A DNA stretch of 64,000 bases, from NCBI RefSeq assembly GCF_003121705.1, contig NZ_PYHR01000002.1, positions 1,364,001-1,428,000 of the forward strand, in the 5' to 3' direction. How positions within the stretch are numbered: position 1 is the first letter of the stretch; every line of letters starts with the position of its first letter. The translations under genes were made by a program, and so were the position numbers. The DNA is from Serinibacter arcticus. Its GTDB lineage: Bacteria; Actinomycetota; Actinomycetes; Actinomycetales; Beutenbergiaceae. The notes beneath the pieces are model-generated. The model was not told the origin of the DNA and ran no database searches. It worked only from the letters and a program-made list of their open reading frames with translations. This document shows, piece by piece, positions 47,063 to 59,390 of this stretch.

Positions 47063-47506
47063 GTGGCCAGCGCCCCCACCGTCCCAGCGACCCCGACCGT
47101 GCCCCCGCCGAACAGCGGCCGGCGCGGTAAGAAGAAGGGCTTCGGCACCCTCTACCGCGGCACCGAGGGCATGTGGTCCTGGGTGCTCCATCGCGTCACA
47201 GGCATGCTGCTGTTCCTGTTCCTCCTCGTGCACGTCCTCGACACGGCGCTCGTCCGCGTCTCCCCCGAGGTCTACAACGAGGTCATCGGCACGTACAAGA
47301 CGCCGATCATGGGCCTGGGCGAGGTCGGCCTCGTGGCCGCCGTCCTGTTCCACGCGTTCAACGGCATCCGGATCATCCTGGTCGACTTCACGGCCAAGGG
47401 TCCGCGGTACCAGCGCGTGATGCTGTGGATCGTCATCGGCCTCACGGTCGCGGCGCTCGCCGGCTTCCTGCCCCGTCACCTCTCCAACGTCTTCGGGGCC
47501 CACTGA
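47063..47506 (+). CDS. sdhC: Succinate dehydrogenase cytochrome b556 subunit
   Basis: A 147-aa membrane anchor with three helices and the haem-binding SdhC blocks LYRGTEGMWSWVLHRVTGMLL (about 30-50) and the His of VLFHAFNGIRIILVDF (about 100). It holds haem b and helps form the quinone site of complex II. AGGAGG lies about 9 nt before GTG 47063. Its TGA overlaps the sdhD ATG by one base, so the anchor subunits are made together. Confidence 0.92.
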   Translation: MASAPTVPATPTVPPPNSGRRGKKKGFGTLYRGTEGMWSWVLHRVTGMLLFLFLLVHVLDTALVRVSPEVYNEVIGTYKTPIMGLGEVGLVAAVLFHAFNGIRIILVDFTAKGPRYQRVMLWIVIGLTVAALAGFLPRHLSNVFGAH

Positions 47507-47955
47507 TGACCACACCCGTGATCCCCTCCCCGCGCGCCACCCGTTCCAACGCGATGCGCGGTGGCATCAACACCGAGCTCTACGCGTGGCTGTTCATGCG
47601 CGTCTCCGGCGTCATCCTGATCGTCCTGATCTTCGGGCACCTGTTCGTCAACCTCATGGTGGGCGACGGCGTCGCGGCGATCGACTTCGCCTTCGTCGCC
47701 GGCAAGTGGTCCGAGCCCTTCTGGCAGGTCTGGGACCTCCTGATGCTGTGGCTCGCGATGATCCACGGCACCAACGGCGTGCGGACGATCATCAACGACT
47801 ACGCGGAGCGCAACGCCACCCGGATCGTGCTGAAGGCGCTGCTCTACGTGGCCTTCGTCGTCACGGTCGTGATGGGCACCCTGGTCATCTTCACGTTCGA
47901 CCCGTGCCCCGCCGGCTCGCCCGCGGACCTGCTGCCCTCGATCTGCTTCTCCTGA
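47506..47955 (+). CDS. sdhD: Succinate dehydrogenase hydrophobic membrane anchor
   Basis: A 149-aa protein with three helices: [21 protein letters not shown] (with His), [25 protein letters not shown] (with His) and [20 protein letters not shown]. It pairs with SdhC in binding haem and menaquinone. The one-base stop-start overlap with sdhC and the downstream sdhA and sdhB confirm the operon. Confidence 0.92.
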   Translation: MTTPVIPSPRATRSNAMRGGINTELYAWLFMRVSGVILIVLIFGHLFVNLMVGDGVAAIDFAFVAGKWSEPFWQVWDLLMLWLAMIHGTNGVRTIINDYAERNATRIVLKALLYVAFVVTVVMGTLVIFTFDPCPAGSPADLLPSICFS

Positions 47956-48031
47956 TCACCGCGAGGAGCGCGGGCGCCGGACGTCCGCGCGATCTCGGAC
48001 CAGCTCTCCCCCACACGCAAAGGAAGTCCAC

Positions 48032-49804
48032 GTGCAGACGCACACCTACGACGTCGTGATCGTCGGCGCGGGCGGCGCCGGCATGCGCGCCGCCCTGGAG
48101 TCCTCGGGTCGCGCCCGCACGGCCGTCGTCTCCAAGCTCTACCCCACGCGCTCCCACACGGGCGCCGCGCAGGGCGGCATGTGTGCCGCGCTGGCGAACG
48201 TCGAGGAGGACAACTGGGAGTGGCACACCTTCGACACCGTCAAGGGCGGTGACTACCTCGTCGACCAGGACGCCGCCGAGGTGATGGCGAAGGAGGCGAT
48301 CGACGCCGTCCTCGACCTCGAGCGCATGGGCCTGCCCTTCAACCGCACGCCCGAGGGCAAGATCGACCAGCGCCGCTTCGGCGGGCACACGCGCAACCAC
48401 GGCGAGGCGCCCGTGCGCCGCTCGTGCTACGCCGCCGACCGTACCGGCCACATGATCCTGCAGACGCTGTACCAGCAGTGCGTGAAGCAGGACGTGGAGT
48501 TCTTCAACGAGTTCTACGTCTTCGACGTCATCCTCACGGGCGACCCGCGCACGGACCCCGACGTCCGCGCGGCGGGTGTGGTGGCCTACGAGCTCGCGAC
48601 CGGCGAGATCCACGTGATCCGCGCCAAGTCGATCGTGTTCGCCACCGGCGGCGCCGGCAAGGTCTACAAGACCACCTCGAACGCGCACACGCTGACCGGT
48701 GACGGCATGGCCGTGGCCTACCGCAAGGGCATCCCGCTCGAGGACATGGAGTTCTTCCAGTTCCACCCGACGGGCCTCGCCGGCCTGGGCATCCTGCTCT
48801 CGGAGGCCGCCCGCGGCGAGGGCGGCATCCTGCGCAACGGCTCGGGCGAGCGGTTCATGGAGCGCTACGCCCCGACGATCAAGGACCTCGCCCCGCGCGA
48901 CATCGTGGCCCGCTCGATGGCCAACGAGGTCCGCGAGGGTCGCGGCGCCGGTCCCAACAAGGACTACGTGCTGCTCGACCTCACGCACCTCGAGCCGGCG
49001 CACATCGACGCCAAGCTCCCCGACATCACCGAGTTCGCCCGCACCTACCTCGGCGTCGAGCCGTACACCGAGCCGGTGCCCGTCTACCCGACGGCGCACT
49101 ACGCGATGGGTGGCATCCCCACCAACATCACGACGCAGGTGCTGCGCAACAACACCGACGTCGTGCCCGGCCTGTTCGCCGCCGGCGAGGTCGCGTGCGT
49201 CTCGGTGCACGGCTCCAACCGCCTGGGCACCAACTCGCTGCTCGACATCAACGTGTTCGGCAAGCGGGCCGGCATCGCCGCCGCCGAGTACGCGGCCACG
49301 GCCGAGCTGGTGGACGTGCCCGAGGGGGCCCACCTCGACGTCGAGAAGGAGCTCGTGCGGATCGCCGCCGGCTCAGGCACCGAGAAGGTCGCCGCGATCC
49401 GCAAGGACCTGCAGGAGTCGATGGACCTGAACGCCCAGGTGTTCCGTACCGACGAGTCCCTGCGCCAGGCCATCAAGGACATCGACGCGCTCCGCGAGCG
49501 GTACGCGAACGTCGGGGTCTCCGACCGCGGCACGTCGTACAACACCGAGCTCGTCGAGGCGATCGAGCTGGGCTTCCTGATCGACCTCGCCGAGGTCGTC
49601 GTCGTCGGAGCGCTCGCGCGGAAGGAGTCGCGCGGTGGTCACTTCCGCGAGGACTTCCCCGACCGCGACGACACCGAGTTCATGGTCCACACGATGGCCT
49701 ACCCGACCTCCGAGCCCGGCGCGGGCGAGGGTGGCTCCACGGTGCGCCTCGACTACAAGCCGGTCGTCGTGACCCGCTACCAGCCGATGGAGAGGAAGTA
49801 CTGA
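48032..49804 (+). CDS. sdhA: Succinate dehydrogenase flavoprotein subunit
   Basis: A 590-aa FAD subunit: dinucleotide site [19 protein letters not shown], the covalent-FAD region with [11 protein letters not shown] (His near 47), [34 protein letters not shown], the catalytic region [21 protein letters not shown] and the C-terminal capping domain. It oxidises succinate to fumarate at the cytoplasmic face. GTG 48032 is preceded by AAAGGAAG at suitable spacing. The stop overlaps sdhB by one base (TGATG). Confidence 0.95.
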   Translation: MQTHTYDVVIVGAGGAGMRAALESSGRARTAVVSKLYPTRSHTGAAQGGMCAALANVEEDNWEWHTFDTVKGGDYLVDQDAAEVMAKEAIDAVLDLERMGLPFNRTPEGKIDQRRFGGHTRNHGEAPVRRSCYAADRTGHMILQTLYQQCVKQDVEFFNEFYVFDVILTGDPRTDPDVRAAGVVAYELATGEIHVIRAKSIVFATGGAGKVYKTTSNAHTLTGDGMAVAYRKGIPLEDMEFFQFHPTGLAGLGILLSEAARGEGGILRNGSGERFMERYAPTIKDLAPRDIVARSMANEVREGRGAGPNKDYVLLDLTHLEPAHIDAKLPDITEFARTYLGVEPYTEPVPVYPTAHYAMGGIPTNITTQVLRNNTDVVPGLFAAGEVACVSVHGSNRLGTNSLLDINVFGKRAGIAAAEYAATAELVDVPEGAHLDVEKELVRIAAGSGTEKVAAIRKDLQESMDLNAQVFRTDESLRQAIKDIDALRERYANVGVSDRGTSYNTELVEAIELGFLIDLAEVVVVGALARKESRGGHFREDFPDRDDTEFMVHTMAYPTSEPGAGEGGSTVRLDYKPVVVTRYQPMERKY

Positions 49805-50580
49805 TGACCGCCGTCGCCGAGACCGAGGCCGAGGCCTCCGCCGACACCGACGCGTTGGGTGCCATCGAGTCCTTCGAGGTCACCCTCCGCGTAGAGCGGT
49901 ACAACCCCGACGTGGAGGACCCGACCGCCACGTACGAGGACTTCACCCTCACCATGCACGGCACCGACCGCGTGCTGGACGCCCTCCACAAGATCAAGTG
50001 GGAGCAGGACGGCTCGCTGACCTTCCGCCGCTCGTGCGCGCACGGCATCTGCGGCAGCGACGCCATGCGTATCAACGGCCGCAACCGCCTCGCGTGCAAG
50101 ACGCTGCTGAAGGACCTGGACATCTCCAAGCCCATCACGGTCGAGCCGATCAAGGGCCTGCCCGTGAAGAAGGACCTCATCGTCGACATGGAGCCGTTCT
50201 TCGCCTCCTACCGCGAGGTCATGCCGTTCCTCATCACGACGGGCAACCAGCCGAGCGCCGAGCGTCTGCAGTCGGCCGAGCAGCGCGCGCGGTTCGACGA
50301 CACCACGAAGTGCATCCTGTGCGCCGCGTGCACGACGTCGTGCCCCGTGTTCTGGACCGACGGCCAGTACTTCGGTCCGGCCGCGATCGTCAACGCGCAC
50401 CGCTTCATCTTCGACAGCCGCGACGAGGGCGGCACGCAGCGCCTGGAGATCCTCAACGACAAGGAGGGCGTGTGGCGCTGCCGCACGACCTTCAACTGCT
50501 CCGAGGCCTGCCCGCGCGGCATCGAGGTCACCAAGGCCATCGCCGAGGTCAAGCGGGCGATCGTCACGCGCACCTTCTGA
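49804..50580 (+). CDS. sdhB: Succinate dehydrogenase iron-sulfur subunit
   Basis: A 258-aa protein. The 2Fe-2S domain shows RRSCAHGICGSDA and a later Cys in RLACKTLL; the 4Fe-4S and 3Fe-4S domain shows CILCAACTTSCP and CRTTFNCSEACPRGIEV. It carries electrons from SdhA to quinone. An acidic N-terminal extension (about 25 residues, Ala/Glu/Thr-rich) precedes the family core. Last gene of the operon, followed by a hairpin. Confidence 0.95.
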   Translation: MTAVAETEAEASADTDALGAIESFEVTLRVERYNPDVEDPTATYEDFTLTMHGTDRVLDALHKIKWEQDGSLTFRRSCAHGICGSDAMRINGRNRLACKTLLKDLDISKPITVEPIKGLPVKKDLIVDMEPFFASYREVMPFLITTGNQPSAERLQSAEQRARFDDTTKCILCAACTTSCPVFWTDGQYFGPAAIVNAHRFIFDSRDEGGTQRLEILNDKEGVWRCRTTFNCSEACPRGIEVTKAIAEVKRAIVTRTF

Positions 50581-50605
50581 CGCACCCTCCCGCGAGGGAC
50601 GACGG

Positions 50606-50633
50606 CGGGCGGCACCCAGGCGGGTGCCGCCCG
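50606..50633. terminator. Hairpin after sdhB
   Basis: A perfect 12-bp stem (50606-50617 with 50622-50633, 4-nt loop) lies 25 nt past the sdhB stop, in front of the convergent membrane protein gene. Confidence 0.65.
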
Positions 50634-50692
50634 TTCGCGCGTTCCGGCCCGGGGCTCCCGGACGCCGTCGTCGGCTCCCCCGGAGACGCCGG

Positions 50693-51862
50693 TCAGTCCT
50701 GCTGGTCGCGCCGCACCTCGCGCGCCGCCCGGCGGGCTCGACGCGCCGCGAGGCGCTGCTCGACCCAGCTGCCCTCGGACTGGCTCGCCGCCAGCGCGGC
50801 CTCGAGCTGGGCGGCCTCGGACGCCCGGACCTCGGCCGCCGCCTCGCGCTCCTCGCGGCCCGCCTCGGTCGGCGTGACGACGCCCGTCCGCACGTCGAAG
50901 TCCCACGCCAGGGTGCGCGGGACGGACATCGTGACGAAGTTCGGGGTCTCCCCGGCGTGCAGCTCCCTGGCGTCGACGGGGTCGGTGGCGGGCGACGGCG
51001 GGTTGGCGATCCACGCCGAGACGTACAGCGTCAGGCGCGAGACGAGGTTGACCCACAGCAGCAGCGTCACGACGCCGACCCCGGCGGCCAGCACCGGGTT
51101 GTCGCTCGCGCCTCCCACCAGCGACGTGCCGAGGAAGCGGATGATGCCGGCGCCCAGGGCTCCGGCGGCGGCGCCGATCCACAGGTCGCGCCGGGGCGCC
51201 CGCGCCCCGCCGACCACCCCGATCAGCGCCACGAACACGACCAGGTCGACGCCGAACGCCACGAGGAGACCCAGGGCGCGGACGAGGATCGCCCCCAGCG
51301 TCGAGCTCAGCCCGAGCAGGTCCGTCACCCACGAGCCCGCCGCGCCGGCGGCGATCCCGAGGACCGCCGTCACGAGCACCGAGACCGCGAGGACGACGAA
51401 CCCGAGCAGATCGCGCACCTTGGCCAGCACCGGGTTGCCCGGGGGCGTCTGGAGACCGAACATCGCGCGGATCGAGCCGGACAGCGACCCCATCACGGCG
51501 AGGGCGGACAGCAGCAGGGTGACCGCGGCGACGACGCTCGTGATGCTGAGGCCGCTGTCGAGCACCAGGGAGTCCGGCGAGAGCATCCCGCCGCTGCCGT
51601 CCCCGGTGTCCACGATGCCCGGGAGGGCGTCGTCGACACCGTCCAGGACGGCCTGGCGCAGCTCCTCGTTCCTGCCGATGAGGCTCATCACCACGGTGAA
51701 CGCGATGGTGAGCGCCGCGAACACCGAGAACAGCGCGGCGTAGGCGATGCCGCCGGCCAGCTGCGCACCGCGCACCGCGCCGTAGCGGGCGTTCATCCGC
51801 CCCAGCCGGGTGGCCTGGAAGCGCGCGGCGATCTCCTGGATCCTGGCGATGATGCGCGCCAT
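50693..51862 (-). CDS. YihY/BrkB family membrane protein
   Basis: A 389-aa protein with about six helices (including AYAALFSVFAALTIAFTVVMSLIG, VVAAVTLLLSALAVMGSLSG, VLAVSVLVTAVLGIAAG, LVVFVALIGVVGG and VGVVTLLLWVNLVSRLTLYVSAWI) and a long charged C-terminal tail (about 315-389) rich in Ala/Arg/Glu. This is the YihY/BrkB (formerly RNase BN) family, whose transport role is unsettled. GAGGGAG lies before ATG 51862. It sits beside trpS as Rv3335c does in M. tuberculosis. Confidence 0.87.
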   Translation of the reverse strand: MARIIARIQEIAARFQATRLGRMNARYGAVRGAQLAGGIAYAALFSVFAALTIAFTVVMSLIGRNEELRQAVLDGVDDALPGIVDTGDGSGGMLSPDSLVLDSGLSITSVVAAVTLLLSALAVMGSLSGSIRAMFGLQTPPGNPVLAKVRDLLGFVVLAVSVLVTAVLGIAAGAAGSWVTDLLGLSSTLGAILVRALGLLVAFGVDLVVFVALIGVVGGARAPRRDLWIGAAAGALGAGIIRFLGTSLVGGASDNPVLAAGVGVVTLLLWVNLVSRLTLYVSAWIANPPSPATDPVDARELHAGETPNFVTMSVPRTLAWDFDVRTGVVTPTEAGREEREAAAEVRASEAAQLEAALAASQSEGSWVEQRLAARRARRAAREVRRDQQD

Positions 51863-51873
51863 GGGGCTCTCCC

Positions 51874-54407
<2,534 letters not shown>

Positions 54408-54411
<4 letters not shown>

Positions 54412-55619
54412 CCACCCCCGCCCCCCAGTGGCTGCCCGCCTGGGAGACCACCGACAGCCTCGCCCGCGTCGCCACGCTGTTCGAGCGCACCTTCGGCGCG
54501 AGCACCGACGGCACGTTCTCGGCCCCGGGGCGCGTCAACCTCATCGGGGAGCACACGGACTACAACGGCGGCCTCGCGCTGCCCATCGCGCTCGAGCACC
54601 GCACGTACGTGGCGGTCCGGCTGCGCGAGGACTCGCTCGTGCGGCTCGTCTCGGCGCAGGGCGAGGGAGTCTGGGAGGCGGACCTCGACGCCGTCGCCCC
54701 GGGCGCCGTGTCCGGATGGGGGTCCTACCTCGTGGGCGTCGCGTGGGCGCTGCGCCAGGACGGCTTCACCGTCCCCGGCTTCGAGGCGGCCGTGGACTCG
54801 TGCGTGCCGTTCGGGGCCGGTCTGTCCTCCTCGGCCGCGCTCGAGGCCTCGCTCGCCGTCGGGCTCGACACCCTGCTCGGCCTCGGCCTCGGCGGTGACG
54901 ACGACGGCCGCTCCCGGCTCGCCGCCGCGTGCGTGCGCGCGGAGAACGAGATCGCCGGAGCCGCGACCGGCGGGATGGACCAGGCCGCGTCGCTGCGCGC
55001 CCAGGACGGCCACGCCCTCGCGCTGGACTGCCTCGACGGATCCGTGCGGCACGAGCCGTTCGCCCCGGTGGACCGCGAGCTGCTCGTCATCGACACCCGG
55101 GCCCCGCACAGCCTGAACGACGGTCAGTACGCCTCCCGCCGCGCGACGTGCGACGCCGCCGCTGCCGTCCTCGGCGTCCCGACGCTCCGCCACTGGCTCG
55201 ACGCGGCGACGGACGCGGCGGCCGCCGTCGCGAGCGCCGACGCGCTGCTGGACGACGACGTCGCCCGCCGACGCGTGCGTCACGTCCTCACCGAGATCGA
55301 CCGCACCCGGCAGGCGCACGACGCGCTGCGCGCCGGCGACTGGGACGCGTTCGGCGCGCTCATGGACGCCTCGCACGCCTCGCTGCGGGACGACTACGAG
55401 GTCACCGTGCCGGAGCTCGACGTCGCGGTGGAGGCAGCGCGGGCGGCCGGCGCGGTCGGCGCCCGGATGACCGGTGGCGGCTTCGGCGGCTCGGCCATCG
55501 CCCTCGTCCCCGCCGGTACGAGCCACGAGGTGGCCCACGCGGTCGCGCAGGCCTTCGCCGAGCACGGGTTCACGAGCCCCGCGTTCCTGACCTCGCGGGC
55601 GGCCGGGCCCGCCGCCTGA
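54408..55619 (+). CDS. galK: Galactokinase
   Basis: A 403-aa GHMP kinase that phosphorylates galactose at C1. It shows the galactokinase signature APGRVNLIGEHTDYNGGLALP (about 42-62), the ATP loop PFGAGLSSSAALEASLA (about 133), GGMDQAAS (catalytic Asp near 188) and MTGGGFGGSAIALVP (about 357). The start overlaps the DeoR gene. The galT gene often found in such operons is not here, so the rest of the Leloir pathway must lie elsewhere. Confidence 0.94.
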
Positions 55620-55638
55620 CGGCCCACACCCCTCCCGC

Positions 55639-55690
55639 CGAGAAGGACGCCGGCGCCCGTGCTGCCGCACGGGTGCCGGCGTCCTTCTCG
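55639..55690. terminator. 24-bp hairpin after galK
   Basis: Arms 55639-55662 and 55667-55690 pair over 24 bp with a single G-U pair and a 4-nt loop, beginning 20 nt after the stop. Confidence 0.72.
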
Positions 55691-55909
55691 CGTGTCGTCG
55701 ATTCCGTCGACTCGACGGGCCACCCCGCGGCCGGCTCCCGACCCGCGCCCCGCGCCCTCGGGCCGAACCCGAGTCATCCCCGGGTCGAGGGGTGTTCATC
55801 CCGCGGTCCGATGCACGATCGTGACCGCCGCGCGAGGCTCGATGCACTGCAGAACGCGCCCCGCTCCGGCTAGGGTGCCATCAAGGGGTTACCAAGTAAG
55901 GAGACGACG

Positions 55910-56941
55910 ATGTCGCACCTGTCACGCACCATCTGGGCCTCGGCGGCCGCTGCCACCCTCGCCCTGGGCCTCACGGCCTGCGGCTCCGACGGCGGAGGCG
56001 GAGGTGGTGGGGGCGGTGGCGACCTCAGCTACGAGGACTCCCCGCTCGCGGTGTACTTCGGCGCCGGGCAGGCGGAGGAGGATTTCGACATGGAGGCCGA
56101 GCAGGCCCGCATGGACGAGGAGAACACGCGCGTCGAGCAGCTCGTCGCCGAGTGCATGGCCGAGCAGGGTTTCGAGTACACCCCGAACACGAACACGGGT
56201 TCCTTCGTCTCCGGCCCCGGGATGGACGAGGACTACGACCCCGTCGAGAACGCCCGGCAGTTCGGCTACGGCGCGTTCACCTACGAGGACATGGCCGGGG
56301 AGGACGCGGCCGAGGAGTACGTCGACCCCAACGCCGACTACCTCGAGTCGATGTCCGAGTCGGAGCAGACCGCGTTCAACGAGGCGCTGTGGGGCCCGTC
56401 CGTCGAGTACGACGAGGACGCCGAGATGGAGACCGAGTGGAACTGGGAGGACAGCGGCTGCTACGGCTCCGCCCAGCACCAGGTCTACGAGGTCGAGAGC
56501 GACACGGCCGGCCAGCAGGACGTCTGGTCCGACCCGCGCTGGACCGAGCTGACCGAGGGCATCAACCAGCTCTACACGTCGATGCAGGAGGACCCCCGCC
56601 TCGACGAGATCAACACGGCGTGGGCCGAGTGCATGGCCGACGCCGGCCACCCCGACCACGCCAACCCCCAGGCCGCGATGGAGAGCATCTACGAGCTCTC
56701 GAACGCCCAGTGGGAGGAGCACGCGGATGACCCGGAGTACATGGGTCCCACCGGCGCCGAGCTCGAGGAGCTGAAGGCGACCGAGATCGAGCTCGCCACG
56801 GCCGACTACACGTGCCAGGAGGAGACCGACTACGCCGACGAGCAGCTGCGCCTGCAGTTCGAGATCGAGCAGGAGTTCGTCGACGAGAACAAGGCCGAGC
56901 TCGAGGCCTTCGCCGAGGCCATGGCGGGTGCACAGCCGTGA
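55910..56941 (+). CDS. Acidic lipoprotein of unknown function
   Basis: A 343-aa protein with a signal peptide and lipobox LTAC (Cys at about 24), followed by a run of ten glycines and a very acidic body (Glu/Asp-rich, e.g. DMEAEQARMDEENTRVEQLV). Paired cysteines occur in VAECMAEQG, DSGCYGS, WAECMADAGH and DYTCQEETD; ECMAxxG appears twice, suggesting an internally repeated cysteine motif. I do not recognise a named family. It is coupled by GTGA to a MacAB-like exporter and may be its extracellular partner or cargo sensor. GGAG lies about 8 nt before ATG 55910. Confidence 0.8.
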   Translation: MSHLSRTIWASAAAATLALGLTACGSDGGGGGGGGGGDLSYEDSPLAVYFGAGQAEEDFDMEAEQARMDEENTRVEQLVAECMAEQGFEYTPNTNTGSFVSGPGMDEDYDPVENARQFGYGAFTYEDMAGEDAAEEYVDPNADYLESMSESEQTAFNEALWGPSVEYDEDAEMETEWNWEDSGCYGSAQHQVYEVESDTAGQQDVWSDPRWTELTEGINQLYTSMQEDPRLDEINTAWAECMADAGHPDHANPQAAMESIYELSNAQWEEHADDPEYMGPTGAELEELKATEIELATADYTCQEETDYADEQLRLQFEIEQEFVDENKAELEAFAEAMAGAQP

Positions 56942-58665
56942 GGTGGCGCGGCGGCCGCGGACGCGACGGTGAGGCCGGGAACGGTCCGGCCGGGGAGCCG
57001 GGAGGGATCGGGGGCGACGGAGCCCCCACCGGCGAGATCGACCTCGCGTCGATCGGTGACCCGGAGCCGCAGCACGCGGCGCCGCGAGCGGCGCGCACCC
57101 CGCTGAACCGGACGGTGTGGGTGGTGGCCGCGGTCGCGGTCGTCGCCCTCGGCGCCGGGATGCTGCTGTCGCGCTTCGTCATCTCCCCCGCGCAGGCCGC
57201 CGCCGACGCCGAGCCGCCCGAGCCCGGCCTCATCACGGTGCCGGTCGAGCTCCGGGCGCTGTCGAGCGACGTCGTCGCCCGCGGGGACGCGCGCTACGAC
57301 GACGCGGTGGACGTGACCGTGGAGACGTCAGACCTCGGTGGTCCGGCCGTGGTGACCGGGGCCGTTCCCGAGGTCGGCACGCAGGTCGACGCCGGCACGG
57401 TCGTCCTCGAGGTCGCCGGTCGTCCCGTGATCGCGCTGCCCGGCGGTTTCCCCGTCTACCGCACACTGCGGTCCGGTGCCACGGGTCCCGACGTGATCCA
57501 GCTCCGCGACGCCCTCAACGCCCTCGGCCTGGAGGCGGGCTCGGGCGAGTCCTACGACGGAACCGTGGCCGGGGCCGTCCAGCGGCTCTACGCCAACGCC
57601 GGCTACCCCGCCCCCGCCCCGCCCGAGGGCACCGAGGAGAGCCTCGAGATGGCGCGGGAGTCCCTGCGCAGCGCCACCTCGACGCTCGCGAGCGCCCAGG
57701 CGGCACTGGCGACGGCAGGCGCCGGCAAGCCGCAGTCCGAGCGACTCCAGCTCGACAACGCCGTCAACGCCGCGCAGCGCGACCTCGACGCCGCCAGGGC
57801 CTGCGCGAACGCCCCCGCTCCCGTCGATCCGGAGACGGGACAGACCCTCCCGAAGGAGCCGTGCCCGACCAGCGTCGCCTCGGCCGAGGAGGCCGTGACC
57901 CTGGCCCGCGCGCAGCGTTCGGAGGGGCTGGCCGCGCCGGACACGTCGGCCGAGGTCGCCTCCCGCGACGCCGCCCAGACGTCTCTCGACGACGCTCGGG
58001 ACGCCCTGGCGACGGCCGAGCTCGACGTCCTCACCCCGATGCCGGCGAGCGAGGTGCTGTTCGTCGGTTCCCTGCCGCGCCGGGTCGACAGCGTCGCGAT
58101 CGAGCGCGGCAGCACGATCAACGGTCCGGTGATGTCGATCTCCGGGGCGACGCTCGAGATCGCCGCCAACCTCGCCCAGGCGGACGCGGACCTGCTGACC
58201 GCGGGTCAGGCCGCCGAGCTGCTGCTCGACGACGTGCCGATCCCGGCCACCGTCGCCGAGATCGGTGCCGCGGCGCCGACCGACGGTGGCGGGGACGGCG
58301 GCGACGGGGGCTCCGGCGACGAGGGGGCGGGAGGTGGCGACGGCGCATCCGGAGCCGCCGCCGGCCGCTCGCAGGTGGTGCTGCTCCCTGGCGAGCTCTC
58401 GGAGGAGCAGCGGACCGCGCTCGCGGGATCCAACGTGCGCATCCGGATCCCGGTGAGCTCGACGGCGGGCGACGTGCTCGCCGTGCCCGTGGCCGCCCTC
58501 ACGGCCGGCCCCGGCGGCGAGACCCGCGTCGAGGTCCTGCGCAGCGGGGAGGAGGAGCCGGAGCTGGTCGTGGTCACGACCGGGCTGACCGCGTCGGGCT
58601 ACGCCGAGATCGTCTCGAGCGAGACGCCGCTGGCCGAGGGCGACCGCGTGGTGGTGGGACGGTGA
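56938..58665 (+). CDS. Efflux adaptor (HlyD/MacA-like) with peptidoglycan-binding domain
   Basis: A 575-aa membrane-anchored adaptor: Gly-rich cytoplasmic leader, one helix (about 61-85), a lipoyl/barrel-like region, a peptidoglycan_binding_1-type domain (LRSGATGPDVIQLRDALNAL, about 180-215), a long helical hairpin (about 225-370, Ala-rich), then a beta-barrel part with a Gly/Asp-rich insertion (about 445-475). Such proteins connect MacB-type permeases to the cell wall in Gram-positives. GTG 56938 overlaps the lipoprotein stop, and its own stop overlaps the ATPase (GTGA). Confidence 0.85.
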   Translation: MRWRGGRGRDGEAGNGPAGEPGGIGGDGAPTGEIDLASIGDPEPQHAAPRAARTPLNRTVWVVAAVAVVALGAGMLLSRFVISPAQAAADAEPPEPGLITVPVELRALSSDVVARGDARYDDAVDVTVETSDLGGPAVVTGAVPEVGTQVDAGTVVLEVAGRPVIALPGGFPVYRTLRSGATGPDVIQLRDALNALGLEAGSGESYDGTVAGAVQRLYANAGYPAPAPPEGTEESLEMARESLRSATSTLASAQAALATAGAGKPQSERLQLDNAVNAAQRDLDAARACANAPAPVDPETGQTLPKEPCPTSVASAEEAVTLARAQRSEGLAAPDTSAEVASRDAAQTSLDDARDALATAELDVLTPMPASEVLFVGSLPRRVDSVAIERGSTINGPVMSISGATLEIAANLAQADADLLTAGQAAELLLDDVPIPATVAEIGAAAPTDGGGDGGDGGSGDEGAGGGDGASGAAAGRSQVVLLPGELSEEQRTALAGSNVRIRIPVSSTAGDVLAVPVAALTAGPGGETRVEVLRSGEEEPELVVVTTGLTASGYAEIVSSETPLAEGDRVVVGR

Positions 58666-59390
58666 CGACCGCTCCGACGGCCGAGCTCGACGAGGCAGTC
58701 CCTGGGTCGGCCCCGACACCGCCCGTCATCGACCTGCGCGGCCTGTCCCGCTCGTTCCCGGGAGACCCACCCGTCGTCGCGCTCCGGCCGACCGACCTCG
58801 TCCTGGCGGAGGGCGACTACCTCTCGATCGTCGGGCCCTCCGGCTCGGGCAAGTCGACGCTGCTGAACCTGCTCGGCCTGCTCGACCGGCCGACCGCCGG
58901 GGAGTACTTCATCGACGGCGAGCCCAGCCACACCGTGTCCGAGCGCCGCCGGACGGCCCTGCGCGCCGGCCGGATCGGATTCGTGTTCCAGTCCTTCCAC
59001 CTGCTCCCGCACCGCACGGTGCTCGAGAACGTCATGCTCGCCACGATCTACGCGGGCGTTCCACGCGCGGAGCGCTACCCGCGCGCCGTCGCCGCCCTCG
59101 AGCGCGTGCACCTCGAGCACCGGCTCACGTTCCGCCCGCCGACGCTCTCGGGCGGCGAGCGTCAGCGCGTGGCCGTCGCGCGCGCCGTCGTCACCAGCCC
59201 GCGGCTCCTGCTCGCGGACGAGCCGACCGGCAACCTCGACTCCACGACCTCGGGCGAGGTGCTCGACCTGTTCGACGAGCTGCACCGCGACGGCCTCACC
59301 CTCGCCGTCATCACCCACGACGAGGACGTCGCCGCGCGCGCGGAGCGCTCGGTGCGGATCACCGACGGTCGCCTGGAGGTGCTGCGGTGA
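58662..59390 (+). CDS. MacB-type ABC exporter, ATP-binding protein
   Basis: A 242-aa ATPase of the LolD/MacB subfamily: Walker A GPSGSGKST (about 60), FVFQSFHLLPHRTVLENV, signature LSGGERQRVAVARA and LLLADEPTGNLDS. It couples mechanotransmission by the downstream FtsX-like permease to the adaptor. GTGA overlaps at both ends place it in a four-gene translationally coupled operon. Confidence 0.92.
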   Translation: MTTAPTAELDEAVPGSAPTPPVIDLRGLSRSFPGDPPVVALRPTDLVLAEGDYLSIVGPSGSGKSTLLNLLGLLDRPTAGEYFIDGEPSHTVSERRRTALRAGRIGFVFQSFHLLPHRTVLENVMLATIYAGVPRAERYPRAVAALERVHLEHRLTFRPPTLSGGERQRVAVARAVVTSPRLLLADEPTGNLDSTTSGEVLDLFDELHRDGLTLAVITHDEDVAARAERSVRITDGRLEVLR